Shown: positions 15,113-24,304, counted from the stretch's first letter. The stretch is DNA of 64,000 nucleotides from Gilvimarinus japonicus (GCF_042847215.1 NZ_AP031500.1:1116001-1180000), one strand, 5' to 3'. The notes: generated from the letters alone by a model not told the origin. Numbers and translations: made by a program.

Positions 15113-17275
15113 ATGGCTATGAAGATTCCTTCTTTTATCGTTAAAACCAGCGGCATAGTCTGCTTGCTACTTGGCGGGATGAACCTTGCCGCTGCCGAAT
15201 CGCCGTCGCTGGTAATCAGTGAAAGTGATATCACTGCGCTGCGCCAGGCTTCTGGCGGCCTGCTGGAGCAATCCATGCAGGATAATAAACGTTTGGCTGA
15301 TGCGGCGTTAACCGAGGGCATCGTGGTACCTTGGCCCAAAGACGCCGGCGGTGGATATACGCACGAGCAGCATAAGCGAAACTATAAAGCAATGTACGCG
15401 GCTGCCTTGCAGTTTCAGTTGAGCGGTGAAAGTCGCTACAGTAAATATGTTACCGACATGCTAAATGCTTACGCTAAAATGTATCCGACACTTGGGCTAC
15501 ACCCTGAGAAAAAAGAGCAGACACCGGGTAAGCTTTTCTGGCAGAGCCTGAACGAGGCCGTGTGGTTGGTTTATACCATTCAGGCATACGATATGGTGGC
15601 CGACGCCCTTACCGATGAGCAAAAAAGCCATATACAAAATAACCTGTTGTTTCCCGTAGCGGACTATTTGTCGAAGGGGCAGCCGCAGACTTTTGACAAG
15701 ATTCACAACCATGGCACATGGGCGGTTGCAGCAGTTGGTATGGTGGGCTATGCAACCGGGCGTGAAGATTATGTCGCCCAAGCGCTTAAAGGCTTGGATT
15801 TAAGCGGTGAGTCGGGTTTTTATAAGCAGTTGGACAAGCTGTTTTCTCCCGACGGCTATTACACCGAAGGGCCTTACTATCAGCGTTATGCTCTGATGCC
15901 GTTTGTCTGGTTTGCTAAAGCCATTCAAACCAATGACCCGGACAAAGCTATTTTTGCATATCGCGACGGCATTTTGCTAAAAGCGATCTATACCGTCATT
16001 GAGTTGAGCTATAACGGCCTGTTTTTGCCCATTAATGACGCGATTAAAGACAAAGGCATTAAAACCGAAGAGTTAGTGCAGGCACTCGCTATTGCCTATG
16101 ATATTACCTCCGACAGAAGTTTAAGTGATATTGCGAGGCAGCAGGAGCGCGTCAGCCTTAGCGCCGGAGGGGTTGCTCTGTCTAAAATTATTGCCAGCAA
16201 CTCGGTGGCGCCATACCCGTACGAGTCAAAAATTTATCGCGATGGAGCCTCGGGTAAACAGGGCGCCTTAGCATTGATGCGCTCAGGTAATAACGAGACT
16301 GGCACCTTGGTGGTTTCCAAGAATACCAGCCAAGGCATGGGCCACGGCCATTACGATCGTCTCAGCTGGCAACTCTACGACAATGGTAATGAGGTCGTCA
16401 CAGATTATGGTGCCGCTCGCTACCTTAACGTCGAGGCGAAGTACGGCGGCCATTATTTGCAAGAGAATGATACTTGGGCGAAACAGAGTGTTGCGCACAA
16501 TACTTTGGTGGTTGATCAAAAAAGCCAGTTCAACGCCGATTTGAAAGAAGCGAACAAAAAGCCAGCCGAGCAGGTCGATTTTGTGTCCGGTGAGTTAGCC
16601 GATATAAGTATCGGTCGCATTAATACCGCTTACGAGGGCGTCAACTTTACCCGGGTGCAAGCTCTGATTAAGCCTGAGTCAGTGGAGCCTTTTGTTATTG
16701 ACGTGGTTTCAATTCAGTCCGATGCCGTGCACCAGTATGATTTGCCGCTGCACTTTAATGGTCAGATAATTGATCACAATTTATCTGACTACCAGAGCTT
16801 CAATACCTGGAAGCCTATGGGCGAGGATAATGGTTATCAGCATATGCTGTTGCGTGGTCAGGGCAATAGTGCCTCGAGTAAAAATCGATTGACCTGGTTG
16901 CTCGGTGATCGCTTCTACTCATATACCTACGGGCATTACTCTGACAGCGACGATTCGGCGAAAACATTATTCTTCCAGCTTGGCGCTAACGACCCCAATC
17001 ACAACCTCCGTCGTGATCAGGGCGCAATACGTCGCCTAACGGCGAGCAATGTTGTGATGTATTCCGTCATCGAGCCTCACGGTGAATACAATGGTACCGC
17101 CGAATATGTCACTAATGCTTATAGCCGTTTAAAGTCATTAGATTATAAAGTGACACAATCTGGTGCGGAGTTAACGGTAAATATGGGTGAAACGGGAACG
17201 TTTACTCTGGTTTTGGCTGGTGGTGATAAGAGCTCCGGTCCAACCGAGGCTAAAGTCGTTAAAGAAAAAAACTGA
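15113..17275 (+). CDS. PL17 oligoalginate lyase
   Basis: 720 residues with an N-terminal signal peptide (cleavage near AAAES). The N-terminal alginate lyase alpha-toroid carries KIHNHGTWAV with Asn199 and His200, and EGPYYQRY with Tyr256, matching the Asn201/His202/Tyr258 set known in Alg17C of Saccharophagus. The C-terminal heparinase II/III-like beta-sandwich starts near 380 and contains MGHGHYDRLSW. PL17 enzymes are exolytic and release unsaturated monouronate that rearranges to DEH. The start codon abuts the PL6 stop, so translation is coupled. Length fits the family (Alg17C about 736). Confidence 0.94.
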   Translation: MAMKIPSFIVKTSGIVCLLLGGMNLAAAESPSLVISESDITALRQASGGLLEQSMQDNKRLADAALTEGIVVPWPKDAGGGYTHEQHKRNYKAMYAAALQFQLSGESRYSKYVTDMLNAYAKMYPTLGLHPEKKEQTPGKLFWQSLNEAVWLVYTIQAYDMVADALTDEQKSHIQNNLLFPVADYLSKGQPQTFDKIHNHGTWAVAAVGMVGYATGREDYVAQALKGLDLSGESGFYKQLDKLFSPDGYYTEGPYYQRYALMPFVWFAKAIQTNDPDKAIFAYRDGILLKAIYTVIELSYNGLFLPINDAIKDKGIKTEELVQALAIAYDITSDRSLSDIARQQERVSLSAGGVALSKIIASNSVAPYPYESKIYRDGASGKQGALALMRSGNNETGTLVVSKNTSQGMGHGHYDRLSWQLYDNGNEVVTDYGAARYLNVEAKYGGHYLQENDTWAKQSVAHNTLVVDQKSQFNADLKEANKKPAEQVDFVSGELADISIGRINTAYEGVNFTRVQALIKPESVEPFVIDVVSIQSDAVHQYDLPLHFNGQIIDHNLSDYQSFNTWKPMGEDNGYQHMLLRGQGNSASSKNRLTWLLGDRFYSYTYGHYSDSDDSAKTLFFQLGANDPNHNLRRDQGAIRRLTASNVVMYSVIEPHGEYNGTAEYVTNAYSRLKSLDYKVTQSGAELTVNMGETGTFTLVLAGGDKSSGPTEAKVVKEKN

Positions 17276-17332
17276 TTTTTATCGCAGTGGATTTTAGTGG
17301 TGCGAACAAACGATATCCAATTTTTTTGATAG

Positions 17333-17695
17333 ATGCAGGTGATGATGATGCTGATTGAATCTAGTAAATTTATTGAGATGGATACCATCGAGGAAGAGGA
17401 TGTGGCGCCCGGTGTGAAACGTCGCATTATGGGTTACAACGAGCAGATTATGGTGGTTCGTGTGACATTCGAAGAGGGTAGTGAGGGCTATGTTCATAGC
17501 CACTTTCACTCACAAGTAGCCTATGTCGAGCGCGGTAAGTTTGAAGTCATGATTGATGGCGAGAAAAAGATTCTGAAAGGTGGCGACTGTTTTTATGTCC
17601 CACCCAATGAAGAGCACGGAGCGGTTTGTTTAGAGGCTGGTATCTTGATTGATATCTTCAGCCCCATTCGCGCGGATATGGTGGGTGGAAAGTAG
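17333..17695 (+). CDS. kdgF: KdgF-like cupin (unsaturated uronate to DEH)
   Basis: 120 residues, a single cupin. Motif 1 reads G49...H55-S-H57...Q61...G68 (VHSHFHSQVAYVERG), motif 2 G-G-D-C-F-Y-V-P-P with His94 in NEEHG. The H-x-H, Q and H ligand set is that of KdgF, which linearises 4,5-unsaturated galacturonate or mannuronate/guluronate to 4-deoxy-5-hexoseulose uronate (DEH). The second product-processing step in an alginate operon is just where it is expected, 57 bases after PL17. Start codon may be 17333 or one of the in-frame ATGs at 17342-17348. Alternative: another small cupin of unknown function. Confidence 0.85.
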   Translation: MQVMMMLIESSKFIEMDTIEEEDVAPGVKRRIMGYNEQIMVVRVTFEEGSEGYVHSHFHSQVAYVERGKFEVMIDGEKKILKGGDCFYVPPNEEHGAVCLEAGILIDIFSPIRADMVGGK

Positions 17696-17761
17696 TTGAC
17701 CTTTGTTGATGGCTTGTGTCAGTAGGCGAAGTTGTTATTTTTCTGACGTTTTCCTGCCAGC

Positions 17762-17771
17762 TTGGTACCAA
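17762..17771. promoter_or_regulatory. palindrome TTGGTACCAA, putative operator
   Basis: Perfect 10-base palindrome in the 142-base gap before the SDR gene, ending 66 bases before its ATG. The half-site TTGGT matches those elsewhere in the locus, but the spacer (none) differs from the ATTGGTTAACCAAT site at 34980, so the same protein may not bind both. No convincing promoter boxes next to it. Confidence 0.35.
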
Positions 17772-17837
17772 AAACAGTTTATCTTGGCGGCAAGGTTTCA
17801 CCTCCGCGACAACAATTGATCCTTAGGTGGGTGTTAT

Positions 17838-18590
17838 ATGAAACTTAAAAATCGTGTTTGCGTTATTACCGGTGGCGGTCGTGACATTGGTAAATCTATT
17901 TCTTTGAAGCTAGCGAAAGAAGGCGCCAAGCTGGTGATCAACTACTTTGGCAGTCAAGATCAGGCCGAGAAAACCTTAGCCGAGGTTAAGGCGCTAGGTG
18001 CAGAGGCGATTTTGGTTCGCGGCGATATGGGAAACCCAGACGAGGTGCAAAACCTTGTGGCTAAAACCCAAGAAGCTTTCGGTGAGAAAATCGATATATT
18101 GGTCAATGTGGCGGGTGGCTTGGTTGCACGTAAGACTATTGATGAAATGGATGCCGAGTTCTTCGACTTTGTCGTTCGCTTAAATTTAACCAGTACTTTT
18201 TTATTGACTAAATTCGTGACCCCACACATGAGTGAGGGCGGCTCTATCATCAACTTCTCTTCGCAGGCAGGTCGCGATGGTGGTGGCCCTGGTGCGTCAG
18301 CTTATGCCACAGCAAAAGGTGCGGTGATGACGTTTACTCGCTCGATGGCCAAGGAGTTAGGTGGTCGTGGAATACGAGTGAATTCGTTGTGTCCGGGTAT
18401 GATTAGCACCACCTTCCATGACACTTTTACCAAAGACGAAGCTCGTAAGAATGTTGCCGGCGCAACGCCTCTGGGCCGTGAAGGCTCTCCCGATGAGGTG
18501 GCTGATGTGGTCGCCTATCTAGCGTCCGACGAGGCATCATTCCTTACTGGGTTAAATATGGATGTTAACGGCGGCTTGCTGTTTTCCTAA
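17838..18590 (+). CDS. SDR oxidoreductase, DEH reductase-like
   Basis: 250 residues, classical short-chain dehydrogenase. TGGGRDIG (11-18) binds NAD(P); NVAG-type motif is present as NVAGG; catalytic tetrad Asn116, Ser142, Tyr156, Lys160 (SAYATAK). C-terminal GLNMDVNGGLLFS is typical. In alginate operons this position is held by the DEH reductase that makes 2-keto-3-deoxygluconate (KDG) from DEH, and a KDG kinase gene follows, so the role is inferred with fair certainty. An Asp-free stretch INYFGSQ after beta-strand 2 hints at NADPH preference but does not settle it. A TAGGTGGGTG ribosome region precedes the ATG. Confidence 0.85.
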   Translation: MKLKNRVCVITGGGRDIGKSISLKLAKEGAKLVINYFGSQDQAEKTLAEVKALGAEAILVRGDMGNPDEVQNLVAKTQEAFGEKIDILVNVAGGLVARKTIDEMDAEFFDFVVRLNLTSTFLLTKFVTPHMSEGGSIINFSSQAGRDGGGPGASAYATAKGAVMTFTRSMAKELGGRGIRVNSLCPGMISTTFHDTFTKDEARKNVAGATPLGREGSPDEVADVVAYLASDEASFLTGLNMDVNGGLLFS

Positions 18591-18647
18591 TTGTTAGCTT
18601 ATCTGGCCCGTAGAATGACCGGGCCTATTCTACGAAAGAGGTAGTGT

Positions 18648-19583
18648 GTGAAGATTGCAGCTATTGGGGAATGCATGCTGGAGATGTCCAGCGGTAGTTT
18701 GGCTCCGGATCTGGCTAAGGTGCCTGCGCTTATCGGCTACGGGGGCGATACCCTGAATACCGCAGTTTACTTGGCCAGACTTGGTAGTAAGTCTAGCTTT
18801 GTGACGGCGATGGGTAATGATAACGCAAGCGACTGGATGATAGCCCAGTGGGAAAAAAACGGTGTCGATACCAGTTTAGTGAAAATCGATTCGACTAAGC
18901 GGCCCGGTGTCTACCACATCAGCAACGATGAGTCTGGTGAGCGTCACTTTATCTACTGGCGTAACGATGCTGCGGCCAAATATATTTTAGATAGCGATGC
19001 GAAAAAACAACGGCTTACCTCGCAGCTGTCTGATTTTGATTTTATTTATTTATCTGGAATCAGTCTGGCGGTTATTGATGCCGCGTCTCAGGACAGGCTC
19101 TTTGCTATGTTGCAGGAGCTGCAGATAAATGGAAAAAAAATAGTCTTTGATGGCAACTATCGTCCGGTTTTATGGGAAAGCACTGATCTTGCTCAAAAGG
19201 CGTTCAGTCGGGCTTACGCTATCAGCGACATAGCCCTACCCACCATAGACGACGAATCGATGCTCTATGGTGAAGCCGACAAAGATGCTGTGATTGACAG
19301 AATACGCCAGTGCGGTGCTCGGGAGATTGTGCTTAAGATGGGCGCAGAAGGTTGCTGTGTCGACGACGGTATAACTCGGGCGATGGTTACTGGCCGCCGG
19401 GTTGAGGTGGTAGATACCACATCGGCTGGGGACTCGTTTAACGCTGCTTTTTTACACTATCGCTCACAAGGTGAGAGTCAAGAAAGCGCGGCAAAAAAAG
19501 GCCATATCCTGGCCTCAACGGTGATACAGCATAAAGGCGCCATTATTGCTGAAAGTGACATGCCCAGCTTTCAGTCAATCTAG
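18648..19583 (+). CDS. kdgK: 2-keto-3-deoxygluconate kinase
   Basis: 311 residues, PfkB/ribokinase family. The N-terminus MKIAAIGECMLEMSSG and GYGGDTLNTAVYLARLG are KdgK-like, and the second PfkB signature DTTSAGDSFNAAFL near residue 260 supplies the catalytic aspartate. It phosphorylates KDG to KDPG with ATP. It uses a GTG start preceded by AGAGG. It follows the DEH reductase by 57 bases and precedes aldolase, in pathway order. No KDPG aldolase gene is found downstream; see the finding on the aldolase and phosphatase. Confidence 0.92.
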   Translation: MKIAAIGECMLEMSSGSLAPDLAKVPALIGYGGDTLNTAVYLARLGSKSSFVTAMGNDNASDWMIAQWEKNGVDTSLVKIDSTKRPGVYHISNDESGERHFIYWRNDAAAKYILDSDAKKQRLTSQLSDFDFIYLSGISLAVIDAASQDRLFAMLQELQINGKKIVFDGNYRPVLWESTDLAQKAFSRAYAISDIALPTIDDESMLYGEADKDAVIDRIRQCGAREIVLKMGAEGCCVDDGITRAMVTGRRVEVVDTTSAGDSFNAAFLHYRSQGESQESAAKKGHILASTVIQHKGAIIAESDMPSFQSI

Positions 19584-19617
19584 CCTGCGTATCCAGCAAT
19601 CCACAAGAGAGTTGTCC

Positions 19618-20691
19618 ATGATTAATAAGCTAACCTTACCTGAAAATGTCATTCTTGGTGACGCCGTTACTAAGACGTTTGCCTATGCCAAGGCCCAGCA
19701 TATGGCGTTGCCAGCCGTGAATATTACGAGCTCGAGCACCGCTAATAGTGTTATGGCGGTAGCGGCCGAACTAAGTGCGCCTATTATTATTCAGTTGTCT
19801 CACGGCGGCGCCGCGTTTTACGGCGGAAAATCAGTTGCCAACTCAAACCATCAGGGCTCTATTAAAGGTGCCGTCTCGGCGGCTTTACACGTTCATTCAA
19901 TGGCTCCAACCTATGGTGCTAACGTGATGCTGCATACAGACCATGCTGCACGCAAGCTGCTTCCTTGGATCGATGGGTTGCTGGACGCTGGCGAGGAGTT
20001 TTACCAGCAGCATGGTAAACCGCTATTTTCTTCACATATGATTGATTTATCCGAGGAGCCACTAGAGGAAAATATTGCCACCTGCTGTGAGTACTTAAAG
20101 CGGATGAGTGCGATAGGTATGACCTTGGAGATTGAGCTGGGTGTGACCGGTGGTGAAGAGGATGGTGTGGATAACACCGATATCGATTCGTCACGTTTGT
20201 ATACTCAGCCTTCTGAGGTTGCTTATGCTTATGAAAAGCTTAGCCAAATCAGTGATAAATTCACCATCGCGGCTTCTTTTGGCAATGTTCACGGTGTCTA
20301 CTCTCCAGGTAACGTTACGTTGCGTCCAGAAATATTGAGAAACTCTCAGGACCACCTCAGCCAACAGTTTGGCTTGAGTCATAACCCTGTAGACTTTGTT
20401 TTTCATGGTGGGTCCGGATCGTCAGCTGAGGATATCGCCCTAGGCATTGAGTATGGTGTTATTAAAGTAAATGTCGACACTGATCTGCAGTGGGCTTACT
20501 GGAATGGCGTTCGCACCTTTTATGAAGATCGTCAAGATTACCTTAAAGCGCAGATTGGCAACCCTGAAGGGGCGGATGTACCGAATAAAAAGTTTTACGA
20601 TCCCCGCGTTTGGTTGCGTAAAGCTGAAGAAGGTTTCTCATCGAAGCTGACCGACATTTGCCGCCAGCTGAACTGCGAAAGCGTTTTCTAG
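19618..20691 (+). CDS. fbaA: class II fructose-1,6-bisphosphate aldolase
   Basis: 357 residues, closely like E. coli FbaA along its length. Visible landmarks: LPAVNITSSSTANSV, LHTDHAARKLLPWIDGLLDAGEE (zinc-binding His and Asp), GKPLFSSHMIDLSEEPLEENI, EIELGVTGGEEDGVDN, SFGNVHGVYSPGNV and VFHGGSGSSAEDI. The fit to the canonical enzyme makes a changed reaction unlikely. ATG 19618 is chosen because its product matches FbaA's start and an AGAGAG lies upstream; the longer frame from 19546 overlaps kdgK. Its place between KDG kinase and FBPase suggests it runs in the gluconeogenic direction on glyceraldehyde-3-phosphate made from alginate. Confidence 0.95.
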   Translation: MINKLTLPENVILGDAVTKTFAYAKAQHMALPAVNITSSSTANSVMAVAAELSAPIIIQLSHGGAAFYGGKSVANSNHQGSIKGAVSAALHVHSMAPTYGANVMLHTDHAARKLLPWIDGLLDAGEEFYQQHGKPLFSSHMIDLSEEPLEENIATCCEYLKRMSAIGMTLEIELGVTGGEEDGVDNTDIDSSRLYTQPSEVAYAYEKLSQISDKFTIAASFGNVHGVYSPGNVTLRPEILRNSQDHLSQQFGLSHNPVDFVFHGGSGSSAEDIALGIEYGVIKVNVDTDLQWAYWNGVRTFYEDRQDYLKAQIGNPEGADVPNKKFYDPRVWLRKAEEGFSSKLTDICRQLNCESVF

Positions 20692-20727
20692 CCTATTCTA
20701 TTTCGTTATTTTGGTGGTGACAGATAG

Positions 20728-22383
20728 ATGCAAACACAGCCTTACAGAGTTTTTATATCAGATCTACATGGTCAAGGGGATGTGTTTGCCTCTCTGGTCA
20801 GCCAGCGCTTTGGGGTGCTCGAGGCGTTAATCAGTGACTATTTGTCCTGCAACCCCGAGGCACCCTTGGGGGCACTGCGGCATTATTTACTAGGTGAAGA
20901 GGTCTCATCCATTGAGGTGTCGGATCACTTCAGAAATCTGACGTCCATGATGGAGGTGCTGCTCACCTTCAAGCAAGATCGACGTTTTTGGCCGGTGGGA
21001 GTGGACGCTTTTGCCACCTGTAGCTGGTTCTTAAATATTCTGGATGAGTACGCTATAACCGGTGTGCTTGATGAGCAGCGCCGAGAGGCGATCGCGCTGC
21101 TGGACGATCAGGATCGTGAGCAGCTGTGTCGCTATATCGCCAATGCAGTTACGGCCTTACTGCGTTATCGCTTGCATGTGGTGGGCGACGTATACGATAG
21201 AGGGCCTGATGCGCCGCAGATACTGGAGCAATTAGAGAGCCTTCCCGCTGTGAGTATTCAGTGGGGCAATCATGATGTGCTCTGGATGGGTGCTGCATCT
21301 GGTTCGTTAGAGTGTATCGCAACTGTTGTGCGCCTTTGCTTGAAGTATGGCCATGTTAACACCTTGACGCAGGACTACGGCATTTGTCTGGAGCAACTGT
21401 CCGAGCTGGCCGACGACTGTTACAAAAGCGATCCCTGTGTAAACTTCGCTCCGAGCGAAAACACCGATAATTGCTCTGCAAAGTCTTGGTTGGCAATGCA
21501 CAAAGCTATCGCCATTGTGCAGTTTAAACTGGAGCAGCAAATCATTGAGAGAAACCCACACTTCTCTCTCGAGCATCGGGCCATGCTGAAAAAAGTTGAT
21601 TTCGCCTCAGGCGTCATTGAGCTGCGGGGAAGCCTGGTTAATTTGACAGACAAACTTTTCCCAACGCTGAATCCAAAGTCAACCGCCTCTCTTACCGATC
21701 AAGAGTGGCGCTTGATGGAAGATTTGAAATCGCAGTTTATTCGCTCTAAGCGTTTGCAGGCCCACATAAACTTTCTTTTTGCCAATGGCAGTCTGCTGCA
21801 CACGGATGACGGCTACACCATGTATCATGGTTGCCTTCCGGTCGATGCCAATTTACAGCCGGTTGCGTTTTCGGTCAATGATCGCGCGTTAAAAGGGCGG
21901 GCTCTGTTTGAAGCGTTAGAGCTTCAGCTTAGAAAATCTTACTCGCGCCGCGAGACAAAAAGCTGCCAGTATCTGTCGGATATTGCGTGGTACTTGTGGT
22001 GTGGCCCTTGCTCGCCCTTGTTTGGGCGAGAGAAAATGACAACCTTTGAACGTTACTTTGTTGCTGATAGGCAGTATCACAAAGAGCGGAAAAATCCATA
22101 CTTTGATGCGCGCGATACCCCCGCGTTTGTTGCAGCGGTAGCCAAAGAGCTCAGTGGTGATGAACACAGCATTCTTGTAAATGGCCACGTTCCGGTAAAA
22201 CTTAAAGATGGCGAATCACCGCGGCACGCCAAAGGTCAGCTAATATGTATTGATGGTGGTTTTTCCAAGGCCTATCGATCGGTTACTGGTGCTGCGGGCA
22301 TGGTGCTTATTGCAGATAAACAAAAAAACTATTTGTTTTCCGTTGAAGAGCATGTCGGCGGTATGTGTTTTCATAAAATATAG
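20728..22383 (+). CDS. fbp: class III fructose-1,6-bisphosphatase
   Basis: 551 residues, metallophosphoesterase-type FBPase of the kind first known from Firmicutes. Motifs: FISDLHGQGDVF near the N-terminus, HVVGDVYDRGPDAPQILEQL, IQWGNHDVLWMGAASGS, then MYHGCLPVDA, and late ILVNGHVPVKLKDGESP and CIDGGFSKAYRSVTG. It dephosphorylates fructose-1,6-bisphosphate to fructose-6-phosphate. It is shorter than the Bacillus enzyme (about 670 residues). It follows fbaA by 36 bases. Carriage in an alginate operon next to fbaA is unusual for gammaproteobacteria, where class I FBPase is the rule; acquisition by transfer is possible. Confidence 0.9.
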   Translation: MQTQPYRVFISDLHGQGDVFASLVSQRFGVLEALISDYLSCNPEAPLGALRHYLLGEEVSSIEVSDHFRNLTSMMEVLLTFKQDRRFWPVGVDAFATCSWFLNILDEYAITGVLDEQRREAIALLDDQDREQLCRYIANAVTALLRYRLHVVGDVYDRGPDAPQILEQLESLPAVSIQWGNHDVLWMGAASGSLECIATVVRLCLKYGHVNTLTQDYGICLEQLSELADDCYKSDPCVNFAPSENTDNCSAKSWLAMHKAIAIVQFKLEQQIIERNPHFSLEHRAMLKKVDFASGVIELRGSLVNLTDKLFPTLNPKSTASLTDQEWRLMEDLKSQFIRSKRLQAHINFLFANGSLLHTDDGYTMYHGCLPVDANLQPVAFSVNDRALKGRALFEALELQLRKSYSRRETKSCQYLSDIAWYLWCGPCSPLFGREKMTTFERYFVADRQYHKERKNPYFDARDTPAFVAAVAKELSGDEHSILVNGHVPVKLKDGESPRHAKGQLICIDGGFSKAYRSVTGAAGMVLIADKQKNYLFSVEEHVGGMCFHKI

Positions 22384-22421
22384 CGAACTATTTTAACCCT
22401 AAACATTCGTGGGAGAAAAAG

Positions 22422-23513
22422 ATGATAATAAACTTAAAAAAATCAATGCGCAGTGTGCCGGTTGTGGTTGTGGCCGTAGTGTCTTCATTTACGCTTTTGA
22501 CTGCGTGTGAGGCTCCGCCTAAAAAAAGCGCCTATACCGCAGAAGATCTTGCCGGCAAGAGAATTCCAGGCTCGGTTATGGATCTATCCCACTGGAAAAT
22601 AACACTGCCCATGGACAGTAATCGCGACGGTAAAATTGATGAAGTAGAGCCTCCTAGCATTAGTCGGCTGTTAGAGCCTAGGTTTTTTTACGCTAATGAA
22701 AGTGGCGGAGTTGTTTTTACCGCACCCAATAAAGCAAAAACAACCTCCGGCTCTACCAATACCCGCAGCGAGCTGCGCCAGATGATAGACCCGCAAGGCT
22801 CAAAAACCAAAGCGCCAGGCAATAACTTTGCATTGGCGGCGCACTCCAAGGCGTCTCGTTATGGCTCTATTGGCGGGCGCCTGTCGGCCACCCTGGCGGT
22901 TAATCACGTTGCCGTCGAGGCTAAAAACCCTGATAAAAAGCCTGCTTTCTCTGTGGTAGTAGGACAAATTCATGCAGGTAAAGATGACAGCATGGCCAGA
23001 GGTTTTGGTTACGGCAATGAGCCGCTGAAGATTTACTACAAAAAATGGCCTAATCACGACCGCGGCTCTGTTTTTTGGACCTACGAGCGAAACCTTGAGA
23101 AAGACGATGCCAACCGCACGGATATTGCGTACCCCGTGTGGGGTAACGTATGGGACTCTTCCCAAGACCCGGGCGGGCAGGGGTTGTCACTCGGCGAGAC
23201 GTTTAGTTATACGGTTGACGTCGACGGCAATGTAATGAAGCTTACCTTCGAGGCGGCAGGCAAGCCGAAGGTTGAGTATGCGGTAGATCTATCAAACAAC
23301 GTCGATCCTAACGGTAAAGTTGATGAGCTAGATAACCCCCGTGGTTACAGCGGTGACTGGTTTTACTTTAAGGCCGGCGCCTACAATCAGTGCAGTAGCA
23401 AAGATCAGGATGGAATGTGGTACGCGGGCTGTGCCGGGTCCGGGGTGTGGGAAGAGGATTCTCGAGCCGGTCACTATGCTCAGGTGACTTTCTCAAGCAT
23501 TACCCTTGATTAG
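22422..23513 (+). CDS. PL7 alginate lyase lipoprotein
   Basis: 363 residues. Signal peptide with lipobox LTAC, lipidated Cys29. The PL7 jelly-roll holds the three family motifs: RSELRQM (Arg115-Arg119 region), VVGQIHAGKDD (Q-I-H) and YFKAGAYNQCSS. PL7 enzymes cut alginate endolytically; the conserved QIH (I rather than V) is often linked with guluronate acceptance. As a lipoprotein it is probably on the outer membrane. Last gene of the SDR-kdgK-fbaA-fbp unit, 38 bases after fbp, with a hairpin at 23538-23568 after it. Confidence 0.92.
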   Translation: MIINLKKSMRSVPVVVVAVVSSFTLLTACEAPPKKSAYTAEDLAGKRIPGSVMDLSHWKITLPMDSNRDGKIDEVEPPSISRLLEPRFFYANESGGVVFTAPNKAKTTSGSTNTRSELRQMIDPQGSKTKAPGNNFALAAHSKASRYGSIGGRLSATLAVNHVAVEAKNPDKKPAFSVVVGQIHAGKDDSMARGFGYGNEPLKIYYKKWPNHDRGSVFWTYERNLEKDDANRTDIAYPVWGNVWDSSQDPGGQGLSLGETFSYTVDVDGNVMKLTFEAAGKPKVEYAVDLSNNVDPNGKVDELDNPRGYSGDWFYFKAGAYNQCSSKDQDGMWYAGCAGSGVWEEDSRAGHYAQVTFSSITLD

Positions 23514-23537
23514 TACCTCTTACTATTTTTGACGGTT

Positions 23538-23568
23538 GAGCAGTCACTGCCCGCGCTAGTGGCTGCTC
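23538..23568 (+). terminator. probable terminator after the PL7 gene
   Basis: GAGCAGTCAC (23538-23547) pairs with GTGGCTGCTC (23559-23568) with one G-T pair and an 11-base loop; the T-rich part that follows (TCCTGTTTTCC) is imperfect. Ends the long pathway operon. Confidence 0.55.
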
Positions 23569-23799
23569 TCCTGTTTTCCCGTTCCCTCGGTCTATCCCGT
23601 CCTATTTTTTACGCAGATCCTCAGGTGCTATGTTTCGCGCGCTTTTTATGCGCAGAATCACTGTATGCCTATTCTGGTCAATCGTGTTTTAACAAATTTT
23701 AAAAGTTTTTATGGTCAGATAACACACTGATTAATAAGCCAATTTACTTCCATAGTCCATCGTTTTACATTTGGTTGAACTGTTTGTATTCCAAATAGG

Positions 23800-23829
23800 T
23801 TGACAATGATGTTACCAATTCGGTAATGT
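23800..23829 (+). promoter_or_regulatory. alginate-locus promoter P3 with internal operator
   Basis: TTGACA at 23800-23805, 18-base spacer, TAATGT at 23824-23829, with GG directly before the -35 box. Within the spacer lies the inverted repeat TTACC-AATTC-GGTAA (23812-23826). Compared with P4 (26510-26539) it shares AGGTTGACAAT, ATT.GG and GTAATGTCT. It precedes the lipoprotein gene by nearly 500 bases. Confidence 0.65.
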
Positions 23830-24304
23830 CTTGGTCAGATGAACGAGCTTTCCTGCTAATAAACATAATTTAGGGAGTATCAATATTGATCGGTCCAAGT
23901 AAAACCATCTTGTTTAAGTTTGTTGTCACAGTTGCCAGTAACACTCTGGCGGCACTTTTGGTGTGCGCATCTCGTATTCGAGTATTTAAATTCGCCTGGT
24001 AGGTTGATTCGACCTTTAGCGGGTTGTGCGGTTGGCCTCACAAAAGCAGAAACCCTGGCAATAACCTCGGGGGTAGGGCGAGCTAAGTGGCGATACTCGA
24101 TAACGTACAGGTTGCTCTTGATGGCTTTGAAATAATCTATAACACGGCGAGCACGGCAGACACTGAAATAAGTGTAGAGCGTGTTAAAGAGGATCGTCGG
24201 GGCGCGAATAACGGTCGTGTAACGTGCAAATAGCGATATCGCAAATGGGAGTAGCCACGGGCGCTGTCGTATAAAATCTCTAACTAAAATAAGGATACAG
24301 TCTT
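23830..24304 (+). other. long leader region resembling a decayed TonB-receptor 5' end
   Basis: Directly after P3, CTGCTAATAAACATAATTTAGG (23853 region) parallels the TonB receptor leader at 26560-26580 (CTGCCAATAAACATAACTATGG), including the ribosome site. Here it opens only short frames: one of 38 codons from TTG 23886 and one of about 48 codons starting GTG (VAILDNVQVALDGFEII...) ending before 24235. No complete gene is present. I infer a duplicated receptor promoter and leader followed by eroded coding sequence; the lipoprotein gene now uses it as a long 5' UTR. Confidence 0.4.

Noticed and set aside
19546..19617. Longer start for the aldolase
   Set aside because: The extension overlaps kdgK and does not resemble FbaA; ATG 19618 aligns with the family start.
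19618..20691. Reassignment of the aldolase as a KDPG aldolase
   Set aside because: The sequence is canonical class II FbaA throughout; KDPG aldolases are a different, much shorter class I family.
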